Positions 34,651 to 45,888 of a stretch of 64,000 bases of DNA are shown in pieces. The notes under the pieces were generated by a model. It did no database searches and had not been told where the DNA came from. It was given only the letters and a program-made list of their open reading frames with translations. Each line of letters begins with the position of its first letter. Positions within the stretch are counted from its first letter, which is position 1. The DNA lies in the NCBI GenBank assembly GCA_007570785.1, contig ML662449.1, positions 15,695,922 through 15,759,921 of the forward strand. The letters run 5' to 3'. The DNA comes from Antilocapra americana. Its lineage: Eukaryota; Chordata; Mammalia; Artiodactyla; Antilocapridae. The position numbers and the translations under genes are program-made.

Positions 34651-37600
34651 CTGTATGCACCATATATACTGGGTGTTGATGGGTACAATGTTTATAGGTA
34701 ATATAAATTGATAAAAACTAGACTATATTTTTAAAAATGGATGGTTTTTACTCCATATATTTATGATTGTTGCTTCCACTTCAGCAAAATCACTAGGTAG
34801 ATTGCTTAAGACAAATTTCAACATTAATGTATTGACGTTGATATTAAGACAATCTTTCTCAAGATATTGTGGTTATAAATTTTAAAAAAATTTTATTATA
34901 AATTGCTTTTATAGTCCTCAATTTTTATCTCTTAGTGAAATTATAACTATGAATTTGCGTATTTGTATAGGTATATGTGTTTGTATATGTATATGTATAT
35001 GTATTTGTATATGAATTATGAAATTGTAACTATTAATTTCTTTTTTCTTCCAAGATTTTCAGTGTGACATAATACTGAAAAATGAAGAAAATCAAAAAGT
35101 GTTGTTCAATTGACTATCACTTTTTTGAAATTTTAAAAAATAATTTTTTCTTAAATAAATTAAAACAATTTTATCTTCTCCAAAGTGAAATAGTCAAACT
35201 CATTTTTACTTTTTTTGTAAGCCATGCCAGGAAACTCTAGATGGCATCAGTTCAAAATTAATTTGATTTTATGCCAAAGAGCACAAATGACTTCTAATAT
35301 ATTTTTTGCCATATATATTATATTAAATCAAATTGTTATTACAGAATTTAGATGGTACTATCATTTTGGATCCAAGAGGGGCTTAAAGGTAAATTTTTGA
35401 GTGTAATTCACAAGATATTTCATCTTTGGGCAGATTCCAAAAGCATCATGTATAATATTTGAATTTTTCCAAAGAATATCACTGCTATGAACTCAGTAGC
35501 AAAAACAATAGATTGTACATGAAAAAATACAGTGCTTGATATTCTGCCAAAATTCTGGCTTGTACATTTTTCCTTGTTTTTGATAATATTTAAATTATTC
35601 AAATAAATCTAAAATTTTAAGTTTTGACTTCATAAAAATTATAAATTTTAACTTTATAATTTTATAAAGTAAAATAATTCATAATGCCTATGTTTAAGAA
35701 TCTACCTAGTTGTTAATATAAACATTGGTATCACGTCTTACTCATGTCACTTGTTGAATATATATGTATATATACACATAAATTTGAGGAAACATGAGTT
35801 TTTAATATCACAGAATTTCCACCACTGAACACTGTTAGGACACACTAACCTGTATATGAGGAACACAAAGAGAAGCAAGAAGATGGAAACTTGCTCCTTC
35901 TGGAAAGTGATTATGCCAGAATCTATGGGACTCTCTAAGAGAAAAGATTAATTCATCTAGGCTCTTTTGTTGCTTAAAATTTTACTGTTCTGTAGTGGAC
36001 AGTGGTGAAATTCTGTGACAGAAATGCTTCTGTCACATCTTAGAAGCATTCCTCTCTAGTCATTTTTTGTTTTGAGGATTAGGATGAGAGTTGCAGGGAA
36101 ATGTCTCATTGATGCTGAGTGATGTTTGTGTCATAGGGGTCCTCTTGCCCAGGCTTTGGAGTGGTAATGAAGAAACTAAGAGAAATGCTATCATTTTGAG
36201 GATGAAATATTGAAAGAGAGAGAATTGGGTTTTTGAATAATATCATTGAGTCCCTGAATGAACACATATACCTCCAGAATTCTTGTGTGAGAAACTAAAA
36301 GTCCACTGATTTAGACCATGTTTACTTAACATATCAATCAGGATTCAAAGAGTAAGTAAGAAATTGCTTTCTGTATTTTAGGTATAAAGAATTTAATATA
36401 GCAATTACCAAAGCAATTAAATATATAGGGAAATGGCAGTCCAAGAAGTCACAATTCAATATGTTAATCTGAAAAGCTGAATGTGAGGGTCTCAGCATTC
36501 GCAAGAAAGCTGCCACAGTTCTCGAGAATCTGTAGCAGTTTCCAAAGTATCTAGATAACATCAACAAATCAGATCTTCTCAAGAGCTTACTGGCAAACGA
36601 CTGGAAATGTCCTGACTTCCCTGTTCATCTGGATATAACTGCCTTCAGAAAACCAAAGACTACCTTCCTCTTCAGCTTCTGAATCTCACACAATGATATC
36701 TCATTAGAAGAATCTGATCTGTAACCTGGGTGGAAAGGGACCCTGGGTAACAAGTCTGGGGGGCTGCTTTTTAAGAGAGTGCAGATGGGGTCTGTCATAC
36801 TGCAAGTTGACTACAGACAATTCAATATGTTTGGGTTTTCTTTCATTTGCTGCAAAAAGTACCCCAGCAAAGCACTAGAAGTATTGAAGTTAAATAAAGA
36901 AAAGATAAATGACAATTTATTTTTAAGAATGTCTAACATAGTAATAAAATTAAAGTATTTAAATGTCATAGTGTTTTCTGTGCATGCAATATGTTAAAGC
37001 TATCAAATGTTTGACAAGCCATGATGGAAAAAAATCTCCTGATACACCATTAATTAAATTTAATAATATTAAATTTTGTTTGTATATATTCACCGCGAAT
37101 TCACCTGTATTTTTTGTTATTCAAAATAAACATGTGTTATATTATAAGAAGTTTATTGGATGGAAGGAATTAACTTTTTATCCTACTTGGTTTTCTTATA
37201 AAGATATACTCCTGAAACTGTATTAGGATTAATTCATTTCAGAAATGCTTAATACATTATTAACACTAATAATAAATATAAAATTTCGGGGGCATTGTTC
37301 CATACAAATACACAGCAGATAAATACTGGAATGAAAAATTTTAAAAGCTAGACATTTATAACTTAAATAAGCAAGACCATTTTATACAAAAGTTAAAATC
37401 TTTAATAACAAATATGAAAATTTATCTACAACAAGAACTATACATAAAGCTAAGATCATTTTTCAAAATTTATCAAATAACTGCTGGCTACATTTGAATG
37501 TACTGTATGCAAATAAAGCTATAAATGTAGATAATATTAAATTTCTTAATATTAAAAAATATAACCTTAAAATTATGTATTATATATAATAGATTAAATA

Positions 37601-38130
37601 TATTGTCCATATATGTGCATAATGCAACTATGACAGTCCAAATTGCAAATTTAATAATACCAATATACAAAAACCAATAACATAATACAGTAATAAAGAG
37701 TCAACTTCAATTCTAATTTTCTAATTTCTAAGGTAGTTGAGTGACCATATAATTTACCACCCAAATAGGTCTTGAAAATTCTGTTAAGAGAACATAACGG
37801 GTGCTGTTTAATATCATGAGTTCCTAGGTTTAAACAAGAATATATGTCCATTGTGTGGATAGGAAATGATTTCATAGAAAGGGTGCTATTTAAACTGGAT
37901 CTTGAAGATTGAATCTTATAGGAAAACTTCCACATGTGTAGAAAGGTCATTAATTTTCCAAGAGAGAAAGAAATCAGTCCCTTTCATAATGGCTCTTGCA
38001 CACATATTAAGTACCAGGAGATTATTGATTTTAGAGATTATTAGACTTGAAGATGTACTCTTCCCACAATTTCCTATTCAAATACCTTTATATAATGCTA
38101 TTATTTGAAATAATTGATATCAATCTATTA
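34651..38130. other. Long AT-rich non-genic stretch
   Basis: No gene. A GTATAT-type tandem repeat lies at about 34,966-35,016. An inverted repeat of 9 bp with a 2-nt loop is at 35,651-35,670. The segment 36,318-36,650 ('aagaatttaatatagcaattaccaaagc…ggcagtccaagaagtcac') is less AT-rich and may be a degraded LTR-type repeat, but I cannot assign it. Confidence 0.5.
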
Positions 38131-39183
38131 CCAGTTCAGCTCAGTGGCTCAGTTGTGTCTGACTCTTGGAGGCTTTATGGATTGCAGCATGCCAGGCTTC
38201 TTGGTCCATCATCAACTCCTGGAGCTTACTGAAACTCTTGTCCATTGAGCCAGTGATGTCATCCAACCATCTCATCCTCTATTGTCCCCTTCTCCTCCTG
38301 CCTTCAATCATAAAGTCTCTGTTTTTTAATATGCTGTTTAGGTTTGTCATAGCTTTTCTTCCAAGGAGCGAGCAACTTGTAATTTCATGGTTGCAGTCCC
38401 CATCTGCAGTGATTTTGGAGCCCAAGAAAATAAAGTCTGTCACTATTTCCATTGTTTCCCCATCTATTTGCTGTGAAGTGATGGGACCCATATGCCATAT
38501 CTTCATTTTTTGAATGCTGAGATTTAAGCCAGATTTTTAACTCTCCTCTTTCATCAAGAGGCTCCTTATTTCTTCTTCAGTTTCTGCCATAAGGGTGGTG
38601 TCATCTGTGTATGTATCTGAGGTTTTTGATATTTCTCCCAGCAATCTTGATTCCAGTTTGTACTTTATCCAGCCCAGCATTTTGCATAATATACTCTGCA
38701 TATAAGTTAAATAAGCAGGGTGACAATAAACATCTTTGATGTATTCCTTTCCCAATTTTAAACCAGTCCATTGTTCCATGTAGGGTTCTAATTGTTGCTT
38801 CTTGACTTGCATATAAGTTTTTCAGGAGGCAGGTAAGGTGGTCTGGTATTCCCATCTCTTGAAGCATTTTCCAGAGTTTGTGGTGATCCACACAATCAAA
38901 GACTTTAGTGTAGTCAATGAAGCAGAAATAGATGCTTTTTCTGGAATTCTTTGTTTTATCGTTGATCCAGTGGATGTTGGCAAGTTGATCTCTGGTTCCT
39001 CCACCTTCTCTAAAACCAGCTTGAACATCAGAAAGTTCACAGTTCAGGTACTGCTTAAGCCTCTGCTTGGAGAATTTTAAGCATTACTTTGCTAGCATAT
39101 GAGATGAGTGCAATTGTGCAGCAGTTTGAACATTCTTTGGCATTGCCTTTCTTTGCAATCATAATGAAGACTGACCTTTTCCA
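38131..39183 (-). mobile_element. BovB LINE, copy D, internally deleted
   Basis: The antisense BovB 3' end (38,131-38,309) jumps at about 38,310 straight to the segment around 'tctctgttttttaatatgctg', which lies roughly 300 bp further 5' in the intact order. It then continues through RT to 39,183. Minus-strand frames at 38,279-38,506, 38,537-38,812, 38,601-38,891 and 38,822-39,040 overlap in different phases. The catalytic aspartates survive, but a few extra bases just before them shift the frame (about 38,600-38,625). Confidence 0.92.
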
Positions 39184-39679
39184 CTAAATTTTTGTTCTGT
39201 TCATCTTTAAACAATGAATCACATGAAAAATGTAAATGAATTGGGAGAGAGCACCTGGGTGTGATCCCTCAGTGAGTCATATTTTATGATTTTGCAACTA
39301 TATTTTTAAATGAGAACTTGCTCAGGAAATCACCCCTTTTAGCTGAACTTTTGTTATTCTATCTGTACAGTGTCTTTTGTGCCATGTTCATTTTTCCCAT
39401 CCACTTGCCTACTATATCATGATGATAGGGAGTGATAATAGTTTTATTAGTTTTCTATCATTTGCTGAAAACTTGATGTCTTCCAAAGGAATAGACAATG
39501 TTGTAGTTCTGTTGCTTTACATGCATAATATCAACCAGGAGAAATATGGTGTTAAATTCTATTTTCATTTAAGTATTTTTCTTCAATCTTAAGAGAAAAA
39601 AATACACACACATATGCAAACATAAACATGACTTTATGTTGACAGCTATGAGTTTCAATTAGATCAGACCAGATTATAT
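39184..39679. other. Non-genic, nothing recognised
   Basis: AT-rich spacer. Confidence 0.5.
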
Positions 39680-40000
39680 GATAGTACACCAAACCTTCAA
39701 AACCTTAACAGCTGACACAACAAACTTTTGTTTTTTCCTCATGTAACTTGCACACTGAGGGTTGCTTTGCTCATTACACATTTTCTAGGACCAAGAGCAT
39801 TTGAGGCTTCACTTCGACAGCCTTTTAGTTCACTGCCATAGTGGGTAGGGGCTTCTGAGGGTCTTGCACAATCTGATGCTCTGGCCTGGTAGTGACACTT
39901 GCCATTCCCTACACCACTCATTGGCTGGAAGAGCACTCCCTCTGCATATGGATTGGAAGGTTCAGCTTTCCTTATATCAGGTTGTGGTCAAAAGAAGGCC
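39680..40000 (+). repeat. Possible ancient interspersed repeat, family unassigned
   Basis: 'gagggtcttgcacaatctgatgctctggcctggtagtgacacttgcc' and 'ctcattggctggaagagcac' recall a mammal-wide repeat. It may be the same family as 2335-2690. Assignment uncertain. Confidence 0.35.
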
Positions 40001-40140
40001 TGGATATCAGAAAGCACCTCTAAAATTTACACTGGGCAGTACTGTTGGCTCAGAAACTATAAAAATGTTTGCTACCTTTAGTTTCAGATGCAACATCATC
40101 ACACTGGTTGAGTGATTTGGTTGTCATTAGAAAGATTGTT

Positions 40141-40694
40141 GCTGTTCAGTAGCTCAGTCATGTCCAACTCTTTGTGGCCCAATGGATTGCATCATGCCAG
40201 CCTTCCCTGTCCTTCAGTATCTCCTGGAGTTTGCTCAAACTCATGTTCACTGAGTCGATGATGTCATCCAACCATCTCATCCTCTGTCATCTGCTTTTCC
40301 TCCTGTCCTCAATCTTTTCCATCATCAGGGTCTATTCCAATGAGTTGGCTCTTTGCATCAGGTGACCAAAGTATTAGAGCTTCAGCTTCAGCATCAGCCC
40401 TTCTAATGAATATTCAGGGTTGATTTCTTAAAAGATTGACTGGTTTGAGTTCCTTGCTGTCCAAGGGACTCTCAAGAGTCTTCATCACCAAAGACTGAAA
40501 GTATCAATTCTTCTGCACTCAATCTTCTTTATGACCTGATGCTCACATCCATACATGACTACTGGAAAAACTATGTGTGTGTTTGTGTATTAGTCACTCA
40601 GTTGTGTCTGGTTCTTTGTGACTCCATAGATTATAGTGAAACCATAGTTCGACTATATGGACTTTTGTCAGCAAAGTGATATCTCTGCTTTTTA
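40141..40694 (-). mobile_element. Short BovB insertion with 15-bp target duplication
   Basis: Antisense BovB 3' end, from the tail side at 40,141 to 40,694 at its 5' truncation. ATTAGAAAGATTGTT is repeated exactly at 40,126-40,140 and 40,695-40,709. The copy is interrupted at about 40,573-40,640 by a SINE fragment. Confidence 0.95.
40573..40640 (-). mobile_element. SINE (Bov-tA 3' end) fragment inside BovB
   Basis: 'tattagtcactcagttgtgtctggttctttgtgactccatagattatag' is the antisense 3' end of a ruminant SINE with a GT-rich tail at its left. BovB wording resumes after it ('gaaaccatagttcgactatatgg'). A degenerate repeat (gaaaaactat / gaaaccatag) may be the duplication. Confidence 0.75.
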
Positions 40695-40814
40695 ATTAGA
40701 AAGATTGTTAAAACTAAAACTAGTTGTAATTCAGTCAAACTAAATTGAAAATATATTGTTTGGAATCAAGATGGGGTAAAAGTTCAGAGAGCATTGAAAA
40801 CGTTTAGGTATATC

Positions 40815-40931
40815 TATGGACATGAATTTGAGCAAGCTCCGGGAGTTGGTGATGGACAGGGAAGTCTGGTGTGCTGCAGTCCATGGGGTTGCAAAGAGTT
40901 AGACATTACTGAGCAACTGAACTGACTGAGA
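40815..40931 (+). mobile_element. BovB LINE 3' terminal fragment
   Basis: 'tatggacatgaatttgagcaagctccgggagttggtgatggacagggaag…' to 'actgagcaactgaactgactga'. It points toward the antisense copy just upstream. Confidence 0.92.
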
Positions 40932-41477
40932 TATATCTGGAACAAAAATTATAAACGAGATTTCTTTTAAAAGAAACATTTAGCTATAAAACCACTGAGC
41001 TCAGTTATTTGTTTCCAATCATTGACCATTTCCTAAACTACTGAATTATTTTCATTTTCACACTACAGCACAAACCCACCACCTTTGCAGAGCCTTCTCT
41101 ACTAGAACTAATCTAATTCTCTTTGGTTATTTAGTCTAACAGAGATCCAGAATGATCTCTCTTTAAGCATCCCACCTACATCTCCTGGATGTTCATTGTG
41201 TATTTTTTTTCTTCTTACTTTTGATCAGCACTCTCTCCAGACTATAAATATTAATGCTATCTTGTCAGGAACACCATCTGCTCTGTTAGTTTTTGGAGCC
41301 TACCACACAATGATTGCCTTTTCCAATTTCTGATTCCTCTTTGGCATGTCTGTAGCTCTGCATTGGCACTTTGGACCCTTAATACAAATCTTCCAATACT
41401 TTTTTGATAATACTTATTGGATGCTAAATCATTAAATGCTATTAAACATTCTATATAGGACATTAAACAAATTGTCT
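40932..41477. other. Non-genic; possible diverged L2
   Basis: The part at 41,080-41,340 has loose similarity to the L2 3' end ('actctctccagactataaatattaatgctatcttgtcagg'). Not secure. Confidence 0.35.
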
Positions 41478-41735
41478 AATAATAATAATAATAGCAGATG
41501 CTTATCTAGCACTTGCTACTTACCAGATAATGAAGTTTTATATATTTTTAGTTCATTTGGCCCCAAACAATCACTTTTTGTGGCAGATCCTATTATTATA
41601 CTTATTTTATACATAAAGGAATTAAAAACACAAAGAGTGGGCTAAAGGCCTAAGCTCAAATAGGTAATAGGTTGTAGAGCAAAATACAACCTCAGTATGA
41701 CTTGAGAGCCATGTTTTTACTCATTAATCTACATT
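41478..41735 (-). repeat. MIR SINE
   Basis: Antisense MIR in good order: 'aataataataatagcagatgcttatctagcacttgctacttacc', 'tcctattattatacttattttatacataaagga', 'gggctaaaggcctaagctc'. The AAT repeats at its left edge are part of the MIR end. Confidence 0.75.
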
Positions 41736-43771
41736 GAAGTAATCATTTTCCCAGTTTTTGTTTGCTTGTTTCCCCTCTGTAATTGGGGAAAAAAATTGAA
41801 ACCAAATGATCCTCTGATTCTACTTTTCATTTCCTGTATCCATGTATAATGTAATGGAAATTGTTTTAAATCACAAACTTTTAGATGCAAGAATTTTGAC
41901 ATTTTCTACTCAGATATAACTGACAGAGGTGATACAAATCTCACTTGTAATGCCCTATGCTGTCATGTTATTGTACTTCAAAGACAAGGAATGATAGCTG
42001 TTTAATAAGGGAGGTTTACTCATTGTAATTAATAAACAGCAAACATAAATTAGTTTCAAGAATTTCATGCCCAAGATAAAGTGGAAACCTCAAATGTTAT
42101 AACCAAGAGAAAGTTAGGAATCAAAGGCATTTGAAGCAACCCCTTATAAACACATTTCTCTGAAAGTTCAAAATTTCTAACTTTTTTCAATGCTTCAGTG
42201 TCTTCATGAAGTAGTTAGATATAGAATCAGTTTCATAGTCAAATACATATAACAAATTTAGATTAGGCAAATTTCTTAGACTCTTTACTATGACGATAGA
42301 AATCATATACTTTTCTTAGAAGGAACAGACTGTCCAATTTACTATGGAAACTCTACTTCTTTCATCAAGCATCTTGTGTGAAACAAGCTTCAGGGAACAT
42401 TGATTCTGGAGTTAAGGAAATATGACATCAAAAACATTGGGTTCATTTTAAGTGCCTCAAGAATTTTAAAGAAAGCATAAATTTTAACTGTCTTAATAAT
42501 GTAACTTTCTAATGAAAAGTTTAATTTCTCTGTGGCCTGATACATATAGCTATACTGCCCAAAATTAATAAATCTATATATATATGTATAAATATATATA
42601 TATACATCTTACTCAAATATATATATATGTATAATTATTGTTACATTTTATACATTCCAACAAAATATAAGCTCAATTGACAAAAGTAATTACCTTTCTA
42701 GAATATTTATGAACATGAATATCCATATTGGAAAACTGTCTTTAATGAATTTATCCATGTTCTCAGAAGCATATTTGATAAGGGTAGGGATTGGAAAGAA
42801 TCATGCTAGGTAGGGTGAAAATGCTCAGTGAAATATAATGTTCACTTATTTTTTCCCCAGGCTACAACTCACTGCTATAAAGGTCAACAGTTATAGTTCT
42901 CAGCGGATTCTTAGAATGTAGAATGAGGAAGTTTGAAATGATTTGTTCTGTCACCTGTTCCCAGAAATCTGACATAATTTAATATGATGACTGTTCTCCT
43001 TTACCTCATTAAATTGGTAAAGGAAAGCTGGATAGAATCCCAAGTTATTTATGACCAACTACTTATAAAACATGAGTTTGGAATTTTAAACTCTACTTGC
43101 CACAACTGCCTTCCTGTTCCCAACCACTAGCCAAAATCATTCATATGCACATATAGAAAACCTGGGGCAAAATCCCTCTAAGTCAGTCAAGGCAAGTATA
43201 AATAATCACATCATAGCTTACTATGTAACACCACCTTTAACTTTTAGCATAACAGTGATTTAAGAAGTTACTATTAGTGTCAAGACTCAGAACCAGTGGT
43301 TTGCAAAAGAAGAAAACAAAAACGAAGCATTCAATGTATGAACAACAAACAGTTAAAAAAAAAGGAGATTAATTAAAAATTTTCAATTAGCATTCCAAGG
43401 TAGTGGCTGAAAACCTGGATTCATAAAAATTAACTACACAATAGTAAAAGGGACCTGCAAAGTATATTTTGGTGTTTTAGAAACCAAATTAGGAGTCATC
43501 TATCACAAGGGTGCCCAAGAAAATAAAATTCTACATTTCATTCCTTTTGCCTAGAATTAGTTTAATCCCATGCTATGTAATACTGACCATAGGCATCAGA
43601 AATTGTGTGTTTAATTGATTGAATTTTTAAAAAAATATATAATTGTCACTTAAAAGAAAAGTATATTTGACGAAAGTTCTTCATAAGTTAAGACAAATTG
43701 AGAGGTTTATTTATACATTATTAGTAAATATGTTTATGTTTACTATATGTATAAGGTATACATGTGTATGT
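41736..43771. other. Non-genic AT-rich stretch with a TA-rich repeat
   Basis: An imperfect TATA/TGTATA repeat lies at about 42,572-42,635. Nothing else recognised. Confidence 0.55.
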
Positions 43772-43968
43772 ATGCTTCCCTGGAGGCTCAGATGGTAAAG
43801 AATCTGCCTGAAATACAGGAGATGAGGGTTTGATCCCTGGGTCGGAAAGATACCCTGGGGGAAGAGAATGGCTATCCACTGTAGTATTCTTGCCTTGAGA
43901 ACTTCATGGACAGAGGAACCTGGTGGGCTATAGTCCATGGGGTCAAAAACAGTGACTAACACACACAT
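43772..43968 (+). mobile_element. Bov-tA SINE
   Basis: From 'gcttccctggaggctcagatgg' through 'ttgatccctgggtcgg' and 'atggacagaggaacctggtgggctatagtccatggggtc' to 'gtgactaacacacacat'. Confidence 0.92.
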
Positions 43969-45249
43969 ATATGTATGATATGTATGTGTATATTTATAAG
44001 TATAATTCAAATCCAGAAACAGAATGCAAAGAAAGAAGAGACAATTTTTATGCATAAAGGACTATACTGAAACATACAAACAAAAGAAAGGTTTATATCT
44101 TGCAAAATTTCCTAGTGGAATAAATAAAATGGGCATAAGAGCCAAAACCTAATATACACCAAGATATAGTGACATTCTGTAGCATTTCTGATAAATCACC
44201 TTATCAGATTCAAAATCACAGGGTTTTGTTCCTAGTCTACTAGGAAAGGATGCCATGGATGCTTATTCAGATCTGTCATATATAATCTAATCTGCCAAAA
44301 TTTTGAGACTCATGTACAAGCTGACAAGAGGTGGTAATGAGTCTAGGCTTTCTTGAAGGTTGTTTAAAGTTTAAGTCCCCCCATTGTGCAGATGCTGTCT
44401 GAATTGGCTTGGCAATTTTTATAATGACAGCTGCTGTCAGGTGAGAGGGTAAATTATTCAGTTCAACAGGGAATGTTGTCAGTAATAGTAAAAGGGTGCT
44501 AGAGAGGTGGCCCCAGATAGTATAGAGAGAGTGACTTGGGTAAACGTATCAAATCTCTCTGGGAATCCTGAGTTGTTTCATTTTTCTCCAGGTATGCTTT
44601 AAAATAATCACTTCTACTGATAATTACACTTTCATCACATGGAAAGTGAAGCGAAAAACTTAACCAGATTAGCTGAAATAGGAAAAAAACCCAGACATGT
44701 TGATCTGGAGATTTTGACTCTGACATCTCCAACTCTGATGATTCCTTATAAATGATATAGCTGCCAATTACTATTGTTAGTAGCAGTAGAACCAATACTA
44801 ATATGTATACTACATGGTCTATATATTCACAAATGTCTAAAACTTTCACTTATCTCTCTTAATTGAAGTGGTCAAGCAAAATAGGTTGCCAGTTTATACT
44901 GGAATTTGGATAATTATTTTTTCTAGGCGAGACAAGAGTCTAAGATGTCAGTGAAGCTACTCAAGAATTTATATCTGACTGCAGTATCCCAAGCGAATAG
45001 AACTGGAATTAATGTCAGTCTTTGGTATACATTTAAAGGCTTGGGGAAATTTTAGAGAGTTGTTACAGTTGTTGCTTTATTTTATATTTCTATTTAATTT
45101 TATTTTTGTCTTCTCAGGTTTTCCTTTTTAAACATCTATTTTTAAAATTTTTACCTAGAGACCAAAGTATGTCTCCATTACCAGGAGAGAAATGGACAGA
45201 TTATTCAACAGCAACAAGAACAAAGGCCCTGGTAAATGCTAAGTTATAC
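43969..45249. other. Non-genic; one unexplained 116-codon frame
   Basis: A minus-strand frame at 44,499-44,849 begins with ATG and encodes a protein with a strongly hydrophobic segment (residues about 14-34, VYILVLVLLLLTIVIGSYII) and a charged remainder. No family recognised and no promoter or splice context, so it is not called as a gene. Confidence 0.4.
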
Positions 45250-45708
45250 AACTTGAAAGTCCTGGAGATAGATAAGTATATCGTTGACCTTGCTCACAGC
45301 AAAGTTGTCTTGCTGTATCTCACTGTGTGCACTGTTCACTGAACCCATGGTAGGCAAGGTGCGAGCTAAGAGACTGGAAGAAAATGAGAGGAACCCTGGG
45401 AACTGCAGATGCGTTTGATCTCTCCTGGCTGGCACAGCAACCATAGCAGCAGACATAACCTAACACAACATAAATGCACACAACCTTTCTGGGCTTTTCC
45501 AGATAAAGCTTATATATATACACTTACAGAATAAAAGTAGCCTGTGGTCAAGCAAGTACCTATTGACTGGCATGCCATAAGCTATCTCAGCTGTTACACA
45601 ACTGTGCAAAGTCATTGTTTACAGAGCGCAGGGTGGGAGGGCGTCAGAATGTGCGGTGAGAGAGCCTGACTGTCGCCATCTTGTTAATTTCCCCACAATA
45701 AGGACTGA
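45250..45708 (-). mobile_element. Possible endogenous retrovirus LTR and leader
   Basis: Read on the minus strand from 45,708, the stretch begins TGTGGGGAAATTAACAAG followed by an 'ATGGCG' segment, then a GC-richer U3-like part, a TATATATATAAGC box (about 45,508-45,520) and a promoter-proximal part. It is notably less AT-rich than its neighbours. This resembles a retroviral LTR start and promoter in antisense, but no gag or other internal coding sequence was recognised. A minus frame (45,244-45,456) crosses it. Confidence 0.42.
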
Positions 45709-45737
45709 TAAACAATAAAAGAAAAGGATGTTAAGAA

Positions 45738-45888
45738 TCAATCGCCAGCCCAGGATTGATGCTCGGGGCTGGTACAGCGAGATTTCCCGGGGGGGAGGGG
45801 GGGGGGAGGGGGGTTCGGGGGGGGAAGCATATGTAAACCCATGGTGATATCATGACAATGTATGGAAAAAAAAAAAAAAAAAAAAAAA
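45738..45888 (+). mobile_element. Extremely 5'-truncated L1 3' UTR
   Basis: Only the last about 125 bp of the L1 3' UTR plus a poly(A) tail of about 23 (45,866-45,888). It matches the ends at 16,370-16,548 and 30,144-30,320. AAGAATCAA flanks it (45,733-45,741 and 45,887-45,895). The G-rich tract is expanded to nearly pure G. Confidence 0.9.

Noticed and set aside
42572..42635. TA-rich segment as a replication origin or matrix attachment site
   Set aside because: Simple imperfect microsatellite; AT richness alone does not support such a call.
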